Source of the DNA: Isoetes taiwanensis
Lineage: Eukaryota > Streptophyta > Lycopodiopsida > Isoetales > Isoetaceae
NCBI GenBank assembly: GCA_021234155.1
Contig: JAJEKV010000053.1
Location: forward strand, 8,199,424 to 8,263,423
Length of the DNA: 64,000 nt
Reading direction: 5' to 3'
The position numbers and the translations under genes are program-made. Numbering within the stretch: the stretch's first letter is position 1; every line of letters starts with the position of its first letter. This document shows, one piece after another, positions 11,346 through 20,773 of the stretch. The notes below the pieces were generated by a model that was not told the origin of the DNA, searched no databases, and worked only from the letters and a program-made list of their open reading frames with translations.

Positions 11346-11610
11346 TGGCTTCCGGAAGCTTCTTTATATTCACCCCCCTCAGATCTTGGCCGTCGGTTTG
11401 CTCCCTTGCAATCTCGTCCGTCGGATCTGGTGGCTTCTAGAAGCTTCCTGGCGGCCCTCTGGTGGCCCATCTCGACCGTCCATTTGTTTGGGGATCTCCC
11501 AACTTTTACCCAAAATTTTTTTGCGTTAGGGGGGAATTGAACCCCTAACCCCTTCACCCCCACAAGGGGGGTTTGGGGGGAACCCCTTAACCAACTTTCC
11601 ACACTTCCAT
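11346..11610 (-). mobile_element. tRNA-headed SINE-like sequence
   Basis: Read on the - strand, the right end has an A-box-like AGTTGGTTAAGGGG and, about 50 nt later, a B-box-like GGTTCAATTCC, the spacing of an internal RNA polymerase III promoter. The roughly 180 bp that follow are GC-richer than the surroundings and unrelated to tRNA. It ends where the truncated PLE-C begins. The acceptor stem does not pair, so it is not a working tRNA gene. A SINE is the best reading, although no A-tail or target duplication is visible. Confidence 0.5.
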
Positions 11611-11679
11611 TCAGGAATATAAGTGTGCTTTTTTCTTGTTAAGGTTACCTCCAACCCTAATAATTCTAGAATATCTAGG

Positions 11680-12215
11680 ATGGTTCTAGAATTTAGGGTT
11701 TGCACATATATCCCACATGCATAGATGCAAAAAAGAGCCTTTTTTCAGTATATAAAGAGGCCATCCAGATGGGAATAAGCATTCTGGTTTTTTGCTAGAA
11801 AATTCTAGATTGGAGTTCTAGAATGCTCTAGGAAGATCTAGGATGTTCCAAAAATTATGGAATGTACTGGAAAATTCAGGGGGGGTTCTGGAACATAGAA
11901 CCTTCTAGAACAATAAAAAAAAAGTTGTAAAATTTTGTAAAAAGTAAAAAAAAAAGTTACGAAGTTTGAACCTTATTGTACAAGAACCTATTCTAGAATA
12001 TAGAACCTTCTAGAACAATAATAAAAAGTTGTAAAATTTTGTAAAAAGTAAAAAAAGTTACGAAATTTGAACCTTATTCTAGAAAAAACTATTCTAGAAT
12101 TTAGGGTTTGCACATATATCCCACATGCATAGATGCAAAAAATAGCCTCTTTTTCAGTATATAAAGAAGCTATCCAGATGAGAATAAGCATTCTGGTTTT
12201 TGGGTGGGGGTTCTA
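11680..12215 (+). repeat. Two copies of a TATA-bearing promoter-like segment
   Basis: About 120 bp at 11685-11800 recurs at 12097-12210 (about 415 bp apart). Both copies contain TATCCCACATGCAT, then AGTATATAAAGA as a TATA box, then GGAATAAGCATTCTGG-like sequence. The space between is filled with short TTCTAGAA-type repeats. This looks like the promoter part of an LTR or a duplicated promoter, but no coding region follows it on the + strand. Confidence 0.55.
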
Positions 12216-12452
12216 GAACATAGAACCTTCTAAACATGCTAAAATTGGAACTTGCTCCGTAGGAACATGCACCGTAGGACGTATTAAATTCTTGTATATA
12301 TATATATATAATTATACTGGGATTTTAATTCATCCACTTTTCTAATTTATAGAAGAGCATATGCTTAATTGTGTATACTTCTTTAGGATTTTCCTTCCTC
12401 CAATCACGTTTGATTCTTCGGTTTTGCTGCATCTTCCTCGTTCTGCTTGACT

Positions 12453-12548
12453 CCGGGGTTCCTTAGGGTGTTGTGACTGTAGTTGACCTTCGTGTGTGAT
12501 CCGGGGTTCCTTAGGGTGTTGTGACTGTAGTTGACCTTCGTGTGTGAT
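12453..12548. repeat. 48-bp direct tandem repeat, two units
   Basis: Units begin at 12453 and 12501 and are identical over 48 bp. Because 48 is a multiple of three, the - strand frame of the broken gag-like gene reads the 16-residue peptide beginning SHTKVNYSHN twice. Confidence 0.9.
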
Positions 12549-12561
12549 CTGAGGTCGGTAT

Positions 12562-12897
12562 TGTTTGGATTCTTGGCATGCACCCTGCAGCAGCAGTCCA
12601 TGACTGCCGGATGCTACAAGGCTGCCATGCTCATGATCACAAAACAAGAACAAGACAAGAAAATATGTACAAAGAATGAAGGGGAACGTGGCCAAATGAG
12701 GCTCTCCAAATATGAGATCAAACCTGAGTACATCTGAAGAGGCTCTGGTCTAATATAGTGTAGACCGCAAATCTGAGCCGTACATCTAACTAAATCTAAT
12801 CCCTACACTTATGTTAACCTAATCATGCTACGTGTCAATCTGCCACCATTGACACCTAACATATGCATGCACAATGTTAACCACTAGGTGGTTAACA
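12562..12897 (-). repeat. 3' LTR of the 2.77 kb element
   Basis: It matches 14996-15331 with TG and CA ends. The neighbouring polypurine tract (12898-12912 on the - strand) marks this as the 3' LTR. Confidence 0.92.
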
Positions 12898-14973
12898 CTG
12901 CCTCCCCCTAAAAAGTTTTAGCACAAAAACATGTACAGACTTTTATAAGACAAGTCTGTCAATTACAACAAGGTGCCAAAAATTTAGGGGTGAAAATGAT
13001 GGTACTGGTAATGGTTTGTTGTGTCGCCGAAAGATCTTCGTGAAGGCATTGATGTGAATAAGATCAGGAAGGAATGTCGATCTGAGAACATGGATCATAG
13101 GAACATGGGCCAAAAACATAAAGACCATCCCCTTATATTATGGGTAAGTCTATTTTATCATATAGTGCCCCAAAAGTTCACTTGAAAAAATAATTAGGGG
13201 GTCTTAAAAATGTAAGCACCAAAAAAGCTTCCCCCGTGATCAGCCATAGAAGAGCGTGGCTAGGTGTGACAATATTTTTGGAGAGCGTGGATCTAGAGCA
13301 CAAAGCGTGGCTGGAGCGTGGACTTGGCGTGGGCGTGTGGGAGGTTGGCTCTACTAGCGTGGCGCGTGGAAAAAAGAGGGAGCGTGGGCGTGGCGGGTGG
13401 GGCGTGGGGCGTGACCCCGTGACCCGTGAGTCCCGTGAGCAGTTTGAGCGTGGGCAATAGGGTTTGACCCACGGCGTGACCCGTGATCAGCCTGCAAAAG
13501 AAGAGCTTGAACCCTAAGAATATCAAACTAAATTAGAATGTTTTGCGGCAGCGGCATGGCGGTGATCTGAACCTGGGCCTCTTAAGTTGCCGAAAGATAC
13601 GGTTGCTTCTATTTCCAGAGAAGATGATGGCAAATAGGGCTGAAAATGGGGCTGGAAATGCGCGCTGAAGATAGATCGGCAGAAGGAAAATGCTGATTGT
13701 AGCTTCGATAGATAGGGCTGGCCGGATTTGCTGGAACAGGGCCATTTGTTTGCATGAAGTGGTGCTGCTGCTTGCTATGTCGAGAAGAAAACATGGCCAC
13801 TGAGATCGCAGAGGACAAAGCCGATTTTTACGTAATAGAGAAGTGAGTGATTGATTCCTTTGCCTAGGATGCAGATAGAAGACTCTACTTGCTGAGCAAA
13901 ATCTGCTTGCTGAATGGAATTTGAATAGGCATTTGTTAGATAAACTCGAATAGCCGGTAGAATCTGTGCGGAAATAGAGAAAATATCTGACTCTGCTTAA
14001 CAAAGACAGAGGTTTATGACAGTCGGTATGTGAACAGATGGATATGATATGCTAACTGAGTGTACGTGATGCGATGGGTAGGTGAAGGTGATTTCTCTGC
14101 GGTGAATATGGATGGGGGCTAGCCATGAGCTGGCCCTCTTGAAAAACGCAGAAGAAGAACGATTGGAAGTTTGCAGATCCAGATACGTGAAAAACATGAA
14201 ATAGCCGATACTCTGTGCTGTCCATTTTAGATAGAGGAAAAATGTTCTTCTTGATCGATTTTGTGCAGATACCCAGCTTGAAAAATTAAGACAAGAAGCC
14301 TGCTTCAAAGAAAACTCCTCTGTAAGGCCGAATAGATTAAGCCTGCAATAAAGAGGCGGACCAAAAACTGTTCTCGATGAAGAATTGCAGAAGAAGCCTT
14401 GAATCAGCAAGTAACGGAAACCTATGAGCACAAAGGGGGCTAGCCAAGTGCTGGCCCTCTACAAATATTCTGAATAAGAAGTCCGTGATCAAAACCTTAG
14501 AATACCCGGCCGAGGTCTTTTTGACGAGAATCATAATCTTTGTTTACATTGCAAAAAGCACAAATTTTCTGATAAAACTGAAATAAAACAGAAGAAAGAG
14601 GTACAAGATTTGTGACAAATTTCCAGCAGATAAAAAAGGGGTCAAACTTTAGATTTTTCTGAAAGTCTTGAAGAGAGGAGTGCTGTCACCACTCCATAAT
14701 TCCTTGGCTGTAAAACTGCGTTTCTTTGCACCATAAAAACAGAGTGTTGAAAACTCTTTCCATGACAAGACTAATTGCTAAGGCCTCCAGACAAATTTCA
14801 TGAACATCTGGTTGGGCAAACAAATTAGTGGACAAAAGGGCCTCCAGCCGGACCATTTCAACGGCTGGTTGGGCCAAATAAGGGTGTTTGATACAAGGAG
14901 TATTCAAGAACAGATGACTAAGGGCAGCAAGGACAACAGCAAAACAACAAGGCTGAAGAAGGTGATCACGAGC

Positions 14974-14995
14974 GAACCCGGCATAACGGCGCCAA
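14974..14995 (-). promoter_or_regulatory. Primer-binding site of the 2.77 kb element
   Basis: Directly inside the right-hand LTR, the - strand reads TTGGCGCCGTTATGCCGGGT. The first 11 bases match the complement of the tRNA-Asp 3' end with CCA. This fixes the orientation of the element as - strand. Confidence 0.7.
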
Positions 14996-15331
14996 TGTTT
15001 GGATTCTTGGCATGCACCCTGCAGCAGCAGTCCATGACTGCCGGATGCTACAAGGCTGCCATGCTCATGATCACAAAACAAGAACAAGACAAGAAAATAT
15101 GTACAAAGAATGAAGGGGAACGTGGCCAAATGAGGCTCTCCAAATATGAGATCAAACCTGAGTACATCTGAAGAGGCTCTGGTCTAATATAGTGTAGACC
15201 GCAAATCTGAGCCGTACATCTAACTAAATCTAATCCCTACACTTATGTTAACCTAATCATGCTACGTGTCAATCTGCCACCATTGACACCTAACATATGC
15301 ATGCACAATGTTAACCACTAGGTGGTTAACA
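14996..15331 (-). repeat. 5' LTR of the 2.77 kb element
   Basis: It matches 12562-12897. The GGTAT target duplication follows at 15332-15336. Confidence 0.92.
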
Positions 15332-17043
15332 GGTATCCCAAGTCGCGGAGAACGTTGCTCGATGTGAACCCTTGAGTTGAAAATGCTCCTCCTTAATGTG
15401 TTTACCTGTCATGTGGAGTGTCGTTTGGAGATGTGTAGTGCCATTGATCGCTTGAGTACGATCACTTGGTTGTTGCAGTCGGGCATTTTTGCATGTCTTT
15501 GAAGCTTCGTTGTGAGATGCTTCCCTTATGCCTAGAATTGTTGTCATCTCTATTGAACATGCCATCACTCCTTTGAGTTGCGTTTGAGTGGTCTGTGGTT
15601 GTTGGCTAGGTCGGTTCCTTCGTCCTTTGCCGTGCTTTGCCTCCCCCGCCTCCTCTCTGGTTCTGATTGCAGCCCTATGTCTTCCGGGTTATTCGTCCAC
15701 CGGTACTGCTATCATCTCCCTGTAGTCGCCGAACATGAACTTAGGAGATGTTACGTTGATACTGCCTCTATCCTGTTCGACTGGTGCTGCTGCCGAGGTG
15801 CTGGGTAGGAGCGCACTCGTTGTTTTCCCTCTGATTCCCATCCGCTCGTGGATCGCTATGAACTCCTCCTCTGTGGTTAACTCCTATTGTGCCATCATCT
15901 GCCTGATGCCGGTGTAGGCTTCTATGTCCGTCGATGTCTGGCCAGTGTATGTCTGGGCCTCCCTTGTGCTGATGTGGAAGTCCTGTGTCTCCCAGTCGAT
16001 GAAGTCGTCAAGGTCCGATTGTTGACGTAGGAGATGTAGGAGCTTGTCTATCCTGTAGCCCATGTCCCTGCACTTTGGGAGGTTCTTGATGTCGTGCAGG
16101 CTCAGGTACGCTTCCTTGGATGATTATCGGGATTAGTCTTGTGATGCCTAGCCCAAGTGGTGGAGTTGTCCTTGTAGTTCTCAGCCCCTCTTCAAAACTT
16201 TGAAGTTCCTCCTTAGCTTGCTGCGTCTCTTGTGCTGGGTCGACGTCACTGATGTCCTCCCTGTCCGACCCACGTCCTTCATCTTCCTCCTGCTCTTCCC
16301 TCTCGTACTCCCGAAGCATCGGCTCTTCGTCACCTGCTGCCATGGCCATAGGCTCAATATCTAGGGGTTGGACAGATGGTTCTCCTATCTGGGTTTGGGC
16401 TCTATGGGATAGGAAAATTGCTACAGCTGCGGTGTATGAGGAGTATCTCCTCCTATTTACAGCTATGGACATGTAATTGGGTAAGCGGCTGGCCTTGTTT
16501 TCTAGGTACTTGTCTATGTTGGGTATGTCGGGCCATATTTGGTGCAAGGTATCCTATGCAAGGTGGGAGCTCTACTAGAGGAGGTCCTATCTTGGCATGG
16601 AACTCAGACATAATGTCTTGGTAGAAGGGGGTGGCATTGATGGTGGCCTCCACATCGATCTGCTTCTGAAAGAGATTGAAAACGGAGTTGATGTCGGCCT
16701 CGGCCACATGAGCTGTGGCGCTGTACCATCGCCTAAATGCAGTGGTTGCCATGGAGTATGAGCAGTTGGGGATGACAGACAGATGGGAAAGCGCCCTAGG
16801 GGCCTGAAAAAATCGGCTTGGAGTGAGGAGCAAGGGTGTAGGATGCAAATGACACCTGTGGTCCTATTTATAGGCAAAACCCTAAATTTGGAAAAATTCG
16901 AAGTTGGGAAATATCTATGATTCTAAGGTCTAGGTGTACAATTTACAGGCTAACTATGCTAAAGACTGCATTCTAAGGATCCTATAGCAACAAATTTTAT
17001 TCACTTTGGGGAAAGTGTGGACAAATTGGGGCAATTTTGGTGT

Positions 17044-18215
17044 GACCACTCACATAGTGCGCGAGAGGCAGTTAGGAATATGATCCTAAGTGGCCTGGGC
17101 GCACTCTGTGAGGGGTGGGGTCCTGTTTGGGTTGAGGATGATGCCAAACATGCAAACTAAGGGTAAAATCCTGCATATCTCGTCGAGATAGGTCAGATTG
17201 AGCCCTTACTTGCTTCATTTGGATAAGTTTTGGCCCAGTTTAGGGGTCGACCACTCACACAGTGCGCGAGATGCAGTTAGGAATATGATCCTAAGTGGCC
17301 TAGGCACACTCTGTGAGGGGTGGGGCTCCATTTGAGTTAGGGTTGGCCAATTCTACAAACTAAGGATCAAATCCTACTAATTAAGGTGAGCTGAGTCGAA
17401 TGGTGTGCTTACTTTCTGTATTTGCACAAGTTTTGGCATAGATCAGTGCTCGACCACTCACACAGTGCGCGAGAGGCAGTTAGGAATATAATCCTAAGTG
17501 GCCTCGGCGCACTCTGTGAGGGGTGGGGCCAAAAACACTGAGTTTTGCTCCAATTTGTTGATTCCAAATGCAGAGCTTAGTAATACACCCTAATTAAGCA
17601 TGATTTACACATTAACATGATCAAAAAAACATAAATTTGTATTTACAATAAACTAGCAATCTTCTTTCTGCTGAGAGCTTGTGGATGTTGCACCCGAGTT
17701 CTTGATAGTCGAGAAGGTTCTTCATGCAGATGATTAACGTATGTCTTCCATTCGATGAAGATTGTTGATAGGCCGGTTGTGCATTGTACTGCTCGCTTCG
17801 TTTGTAGAGGTATTTGCCATAGTGCTTCCTCTCTTGGGTCTGCCTTTTTCACTCTCCTCCTTTTTGTTGTCAGTACGTCGCCTGGGTCTTCAATGTTGTC
17901 AAAAAGTCGTGCTCTTTGCTCTTCTGTGGCTCTAGCCTTGTACCCTAAAAGCTATTGCTTCTATTTCTAATTAAACTGTAGTTTGGAAGACAGAATTTAG
18001 GGTTTGAGCTATTTTGGTTATTTTAAGGTTGAGTATCATACTTTTAGCCATAAATGGATTCTAGACTCCTTAATGGTCCTAACGCAACAAATTTCAGGTG
18101 ATTTGGAGCTATATAACTCAAGTTATGAAGGTTCAAAGTTTTGACCACTCACACAGTGTGCGAGGAGCAGTTAGGAACATGGTCCTAAGTGGTCTGGGCG
18201 CACTCTGTGAGGGGT
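17044..18215. repeat. Four copies of a 77-bp hairpin module
   Basis: Copies start at 17044, 17249, 17452 and 18143. Each begins GACCACTCACA and ends CTCTGTGAGGGG. The outer arms (CTCACACAGTGCGC with GCGCACTCTGTGAG) pair over 14 positions with one mismatch, and an inner TTAGGA pairs with TCCTAA. The DNA between the first three copies is only loosely conserved. They lie in the leader of the - strand LTR element, between its primer-binding site and the gag-like gene. Confidence 0.85.
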
Positions 18216-18412
18216 CACCTCTTTTTGGACAATTTAGGTTGGGTTTTTGCCAAAACTTATCACTACTCTTAGCATTAACCTATTGCTGCACTACAATTGG
18301 GAAAAAATTTCCCAATTTTTGAGGTTCTTGCTTGGGAGGTTGTTCCCAAGACTGGAAGTCTACTGTTAGTCCTAAGGAAAATGGTCAGTGCTTGATCCTG
18401 GTCTACCAAGAT

Positions 18413-18427
18413 CATGCTCTGATACCA
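18413..18427 (-). promoter_or_regulatory. Primer-binding site (initiator tRNA-Met type) of an LTR element
   Basis: The - strand reads TGGTATCAGAGCATG, the classic plant primer-binding site for initiator tRNA-Met. One base separates it from the putative LTR end at 18429, which starts TGTGACGTCC on the + strand. It shows that an LTR element on the - strand starts to the right and that 12.3-18.4 kb is its interior. Confidence 0.85.
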
Positions 18428-18428
18428 C

Positions 18429-18950
18429 TGTGACGTCCCCTACTCCTTATACGATGCACACATCGTATCCGAAGGAGGAGCATTCTCCCTGGCAGCTACA
18501 CTGACAGGGGCCATCCACCTGACTCCACTCCCAGTGGAATGAGCCAGCAAGGGAAGAATGGATGTGTCATTCACCCGTCTTCCATCGGGTTGACCTATCT
18601 GCGGAAGCGCGAATAAACAAACATGAGCACAAACTAACAGTATATATAAGGGTAGAAGCATGAAAGGGTGGGCAAAAAAAGTGCCCGTATTTTACATTTA
18701 CAAATTCAAAATGTAAGGAAATCCCCCCGGAAATTATTATTCTTGGAATGAATCATTAATAGGACAAATAATTTTGAACTCTCCTCCCGCGCTCTGTTCA
18801 ACCTTCCTCTCGCTCGAACCTCCATAGCCGAAAGCTTGACATCCATATTCGAACCTCCATAGCCGAAAGCTTGACATCCGTATTCGAACCTCCATAGCCA
18901 AGATCAGGACCTCCATAGTCAAAAGCTTGCATTTTCAGAGAGCTGAAGCA
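18429..18950 (-). repeat. Putative 5' LTR of the gag-bearing element (right edge unknown)
   Basis: The LTR starts at 18429 on the + strand. On the - strand a TATA box (TTATATATACTG) lies near 18640-18655, about 210 bp upstream of the LTR end, as expected for U3/R/U5 order. Three 35-bp tandem units (18814, 18849, 18884, containing TCCATAGCCGAAAGCTTG) would lie in U3. No second LTR copy is present in the window, so the right edge is an estimate. Confidence 0.45.
18814..18932. repeat. 35-bp tandem repeat
   Basis: Three units start at 18814, 18849 and 18884 with one or two changes, and a partial fourth unit follows. They lie just upstream of the + strand RING gene and within the putative U3 of the - strand LTR, so they could be an enhancer for either. 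Confidence 0.85.
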
Positions 18951-18964
18951 CCAGGGAAGAGATC

Positions 18965-20175
18965 ATGACGAAGCAGCTTGAAACAAAGACATCTCCAAGG
19001 AAATCTCCTCGCAACAAACCTGTAAAGCCCATGCCAAGGTCTCCCACTAGAACTGCCGCCCGAAAACTCAAGAGTGGGTCTTCTTCAGATCGGGAGGACT
19101 TGCCGCCCGAGTTTGACAAGGTAAGCATCAGGCAGCTTAGGAGCAACAATTTTGATAGCATGTTTCGAGGGCTAGTGCAAATAGTGCAGGATGTTTGGGG
19201 TTCTGAAGCCCCTGCTGTTAGGGGTTATCAAGAGTGCAGGATTAAGCCTGGTTGGATGGCAAATTTTTTTTTCTGTGTATGAGCACGTTTTTTGTAGGAA
19301 GGACATTGCAAATCATCACATTCCATTGTATTTTGCCCGAGCATATGCACTTCATTACAAAGGAGTAAGCATTGATTGGGATGAGGTGAAAGCAAGTGCA
19401 AGTCTTCATTCAAAAGGCTCTCAAAAAGAATCTGACCTGACAGAATTAGCTACAGTAAAGTCTTCCAATGTTAAAGCTATTAAATGTATGCCTCAGGTAG
19501 AATTGGGGCAGCAGTTGGAAATGATGAAAAGGTGGAGGGAAACAAGAGCATTAGATTCTGCCTCCATGCTTGATGAAATACAGACTTTAAAAGAGAAAAG
19601 GAAAACAATGGAAATTGAACTGTTGAAGCATGAGAGTGATAAGAGCTTCTTGACAAGAATTGTGCAGAGTAAAGATGCAAAAATATGTGAGCAGTTCAGC
19701 ATTATGGCAGGTTTAAAAGCAAGCGGGAAGCCAACTGATGTGCAAATGGCTTTGGCATCCCATTTAGAGGAGGAGAAATCAAGTTATATTGCTGACTTAG
19801 ATACTCTAATGATTCCCATTGATTGTTTAAAGGCTAATTTGCAAGAATTAGAAGCTGCCATTAGATTTGGAAGTTAATTCCAACTGTAAGAATAGAATAA
19901 AGGAGATGACTAAGCATTTGGAAAGATCAGACCCGATAGGCCTGCAGCCCGCTCCCATACTCGCAGCAAGACAGAGCGCTTCATTCTCACATATAAGCCA
20001 TACTTGCAGCAGCTGCAATGATTGCCTTGACTCGACCATGGTAATATCTCCACTTTGTGGTCATACATATTGTCTATTTTGTCTTGTATTCAGGGTTTCA
20101 ACGACGAATACATGTGTACATGATTGTTCATGGTCCGAGGACCTGCGACACTGCTTAGAAATCCCTTTCGAAGGT
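18965..20175 (+). pseudogene. Coiled-coil RING-finger protein, two frameshifts
   Basis: The protein begins MTKQLETKTSPRKSPRNKP (basic, SPxK-rich). It continues through HHIPLYFARAYALHYKG, then a coiled-coil of about 130 residues (roughly 19500-19860), and ends in a RING domain with CSSCNDC, PLCGHTYCLFC and CVHDC, consistent with a C3HC4 zinc site of an E3 ubiquitin ligase. A frameshift falls in the T-run at 19264-19274, and a second one near 19855-19865 where the coiled-coil passes into the RING part. The first may be a homopolymer error. A splice-donor-like GAAGGTACAT follows the RING at about 20172. A related copy lies at 24544-26128. I do not recognise the family; the context suggests a transposon-borne gene. 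Confidence 0.55.
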
Positions 20176-20773
20176 ACATCTATTTCTATTTTGATTACAT
20201 AAGTAGTTTGAATGTACTTAGATGTAGTTAGTTTCCATCATGTACATAACTGTATTAACATTTGATTTGGCGTGGTTTTGTCTTTATTGTAAAGAGGAAA
20301 TGTACTTGCTTCTGTACTTTACATTTACATGTGCCATGAAGTGCTTTTCTGGAATTCCTTTACCGGGTGTATTAATAGGGTGTATTGCATTGACTGTACT
20401 TTGCATTTACATGTGATCAGAAATGCATATGAATTTGGTATTTGACTTTCCTTTACATTCAATGCTGAATGATGTATTTGATAGGGTGTATTGATAAAAT
20501 ATTTTGTTCTGAAATGCATTTGAATTTAGTATTTGGTTTTCCTTTACATTGTGATATCTATGTACACTAATGTACTTCTATTTTGTCGTTACATTATCAG
20601 CAGAAAGTTTGCCTGTAGTAAAAACTTACTTGCATGTAATTAACATCTGCTCTGTTTTGATTTGCATCTGATTGTTTTTTCTTCAGATTTTGCTTCTATC
20701 TACTCTACATCTCCCCTTGATTCTGAATCAAGTGTTTACATTTCTTATTGACACCCAATTGTGTCAATGCAGA
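20176..20773. other. AT-rich spacer between the RING and protease genes
   Basis: This T-rich spacer has repeated phrases such as TTGAATTTAGTATTTG and CCTTTACATT. It probably holds the 3' end of the RING gene and the promoter of the next. No coding stretch was found. Confidence 0.4.

Larger units (their letters stand above)
12562..15331 (-). mobile_element. Complete non-autonomous LTR retrotransposon (2.77 kb)
   Basis: Two near-identical 336-bp LTRs (12562-12897 and 14996-15331) begin TGTTTGG and end TTAACA. The flanks carry the same five bases, GGTAT (12557-12561 and 15332-15336). The element reads on the - strand. Next to the right LTR lies TTGGCGCCGTT, a primer-binding site like that complementary to tRNA-Asp in plant Gypsy elements, and next to the left LTR lies the purine tract AGGGGGAGGCAG. 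The 2.1 kb interior has only short frames with no gag or pol similarity. It must have moved with enzymes from another element. Near-identical LTRs indicate recent insertion. Confidence 0.92.
12404..16848 (-). pseudogene. Decayed gag-like gene of an LTR element, split by an insertion
   Basis: On the - strand a coding-like stretch starts near 16753 (MATTAFRRWYSATAHVAEAD) and shifts frame near 16560 into a stretch with NIDKYLENKASRLPNYM and an acidic EEQEEDEGRGSDRED segment. It continues with stops and shifts through 15950-15600, and from 15568 to 15332 reads open. The frame resumes without a shift at 12561 once the inserted LTR element and one GGTAT copy are set aside, ending at 12404. A TATA-like CCTATAAATAGG lies at about 16870. 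Position downstream of a primer-binding site (18413-18427) suggests Gag; no zinc knuckle, protease, RT or integrase was found, so the host element was probably non-autonomous or is truncated. Confidence 0.5.

Noticed and set aside
11520..11605. Functional tRNA gene
   Set aside because: A and B boxes are present, but the arms do not close into a cloverleaf and no anticodon loop is clear.
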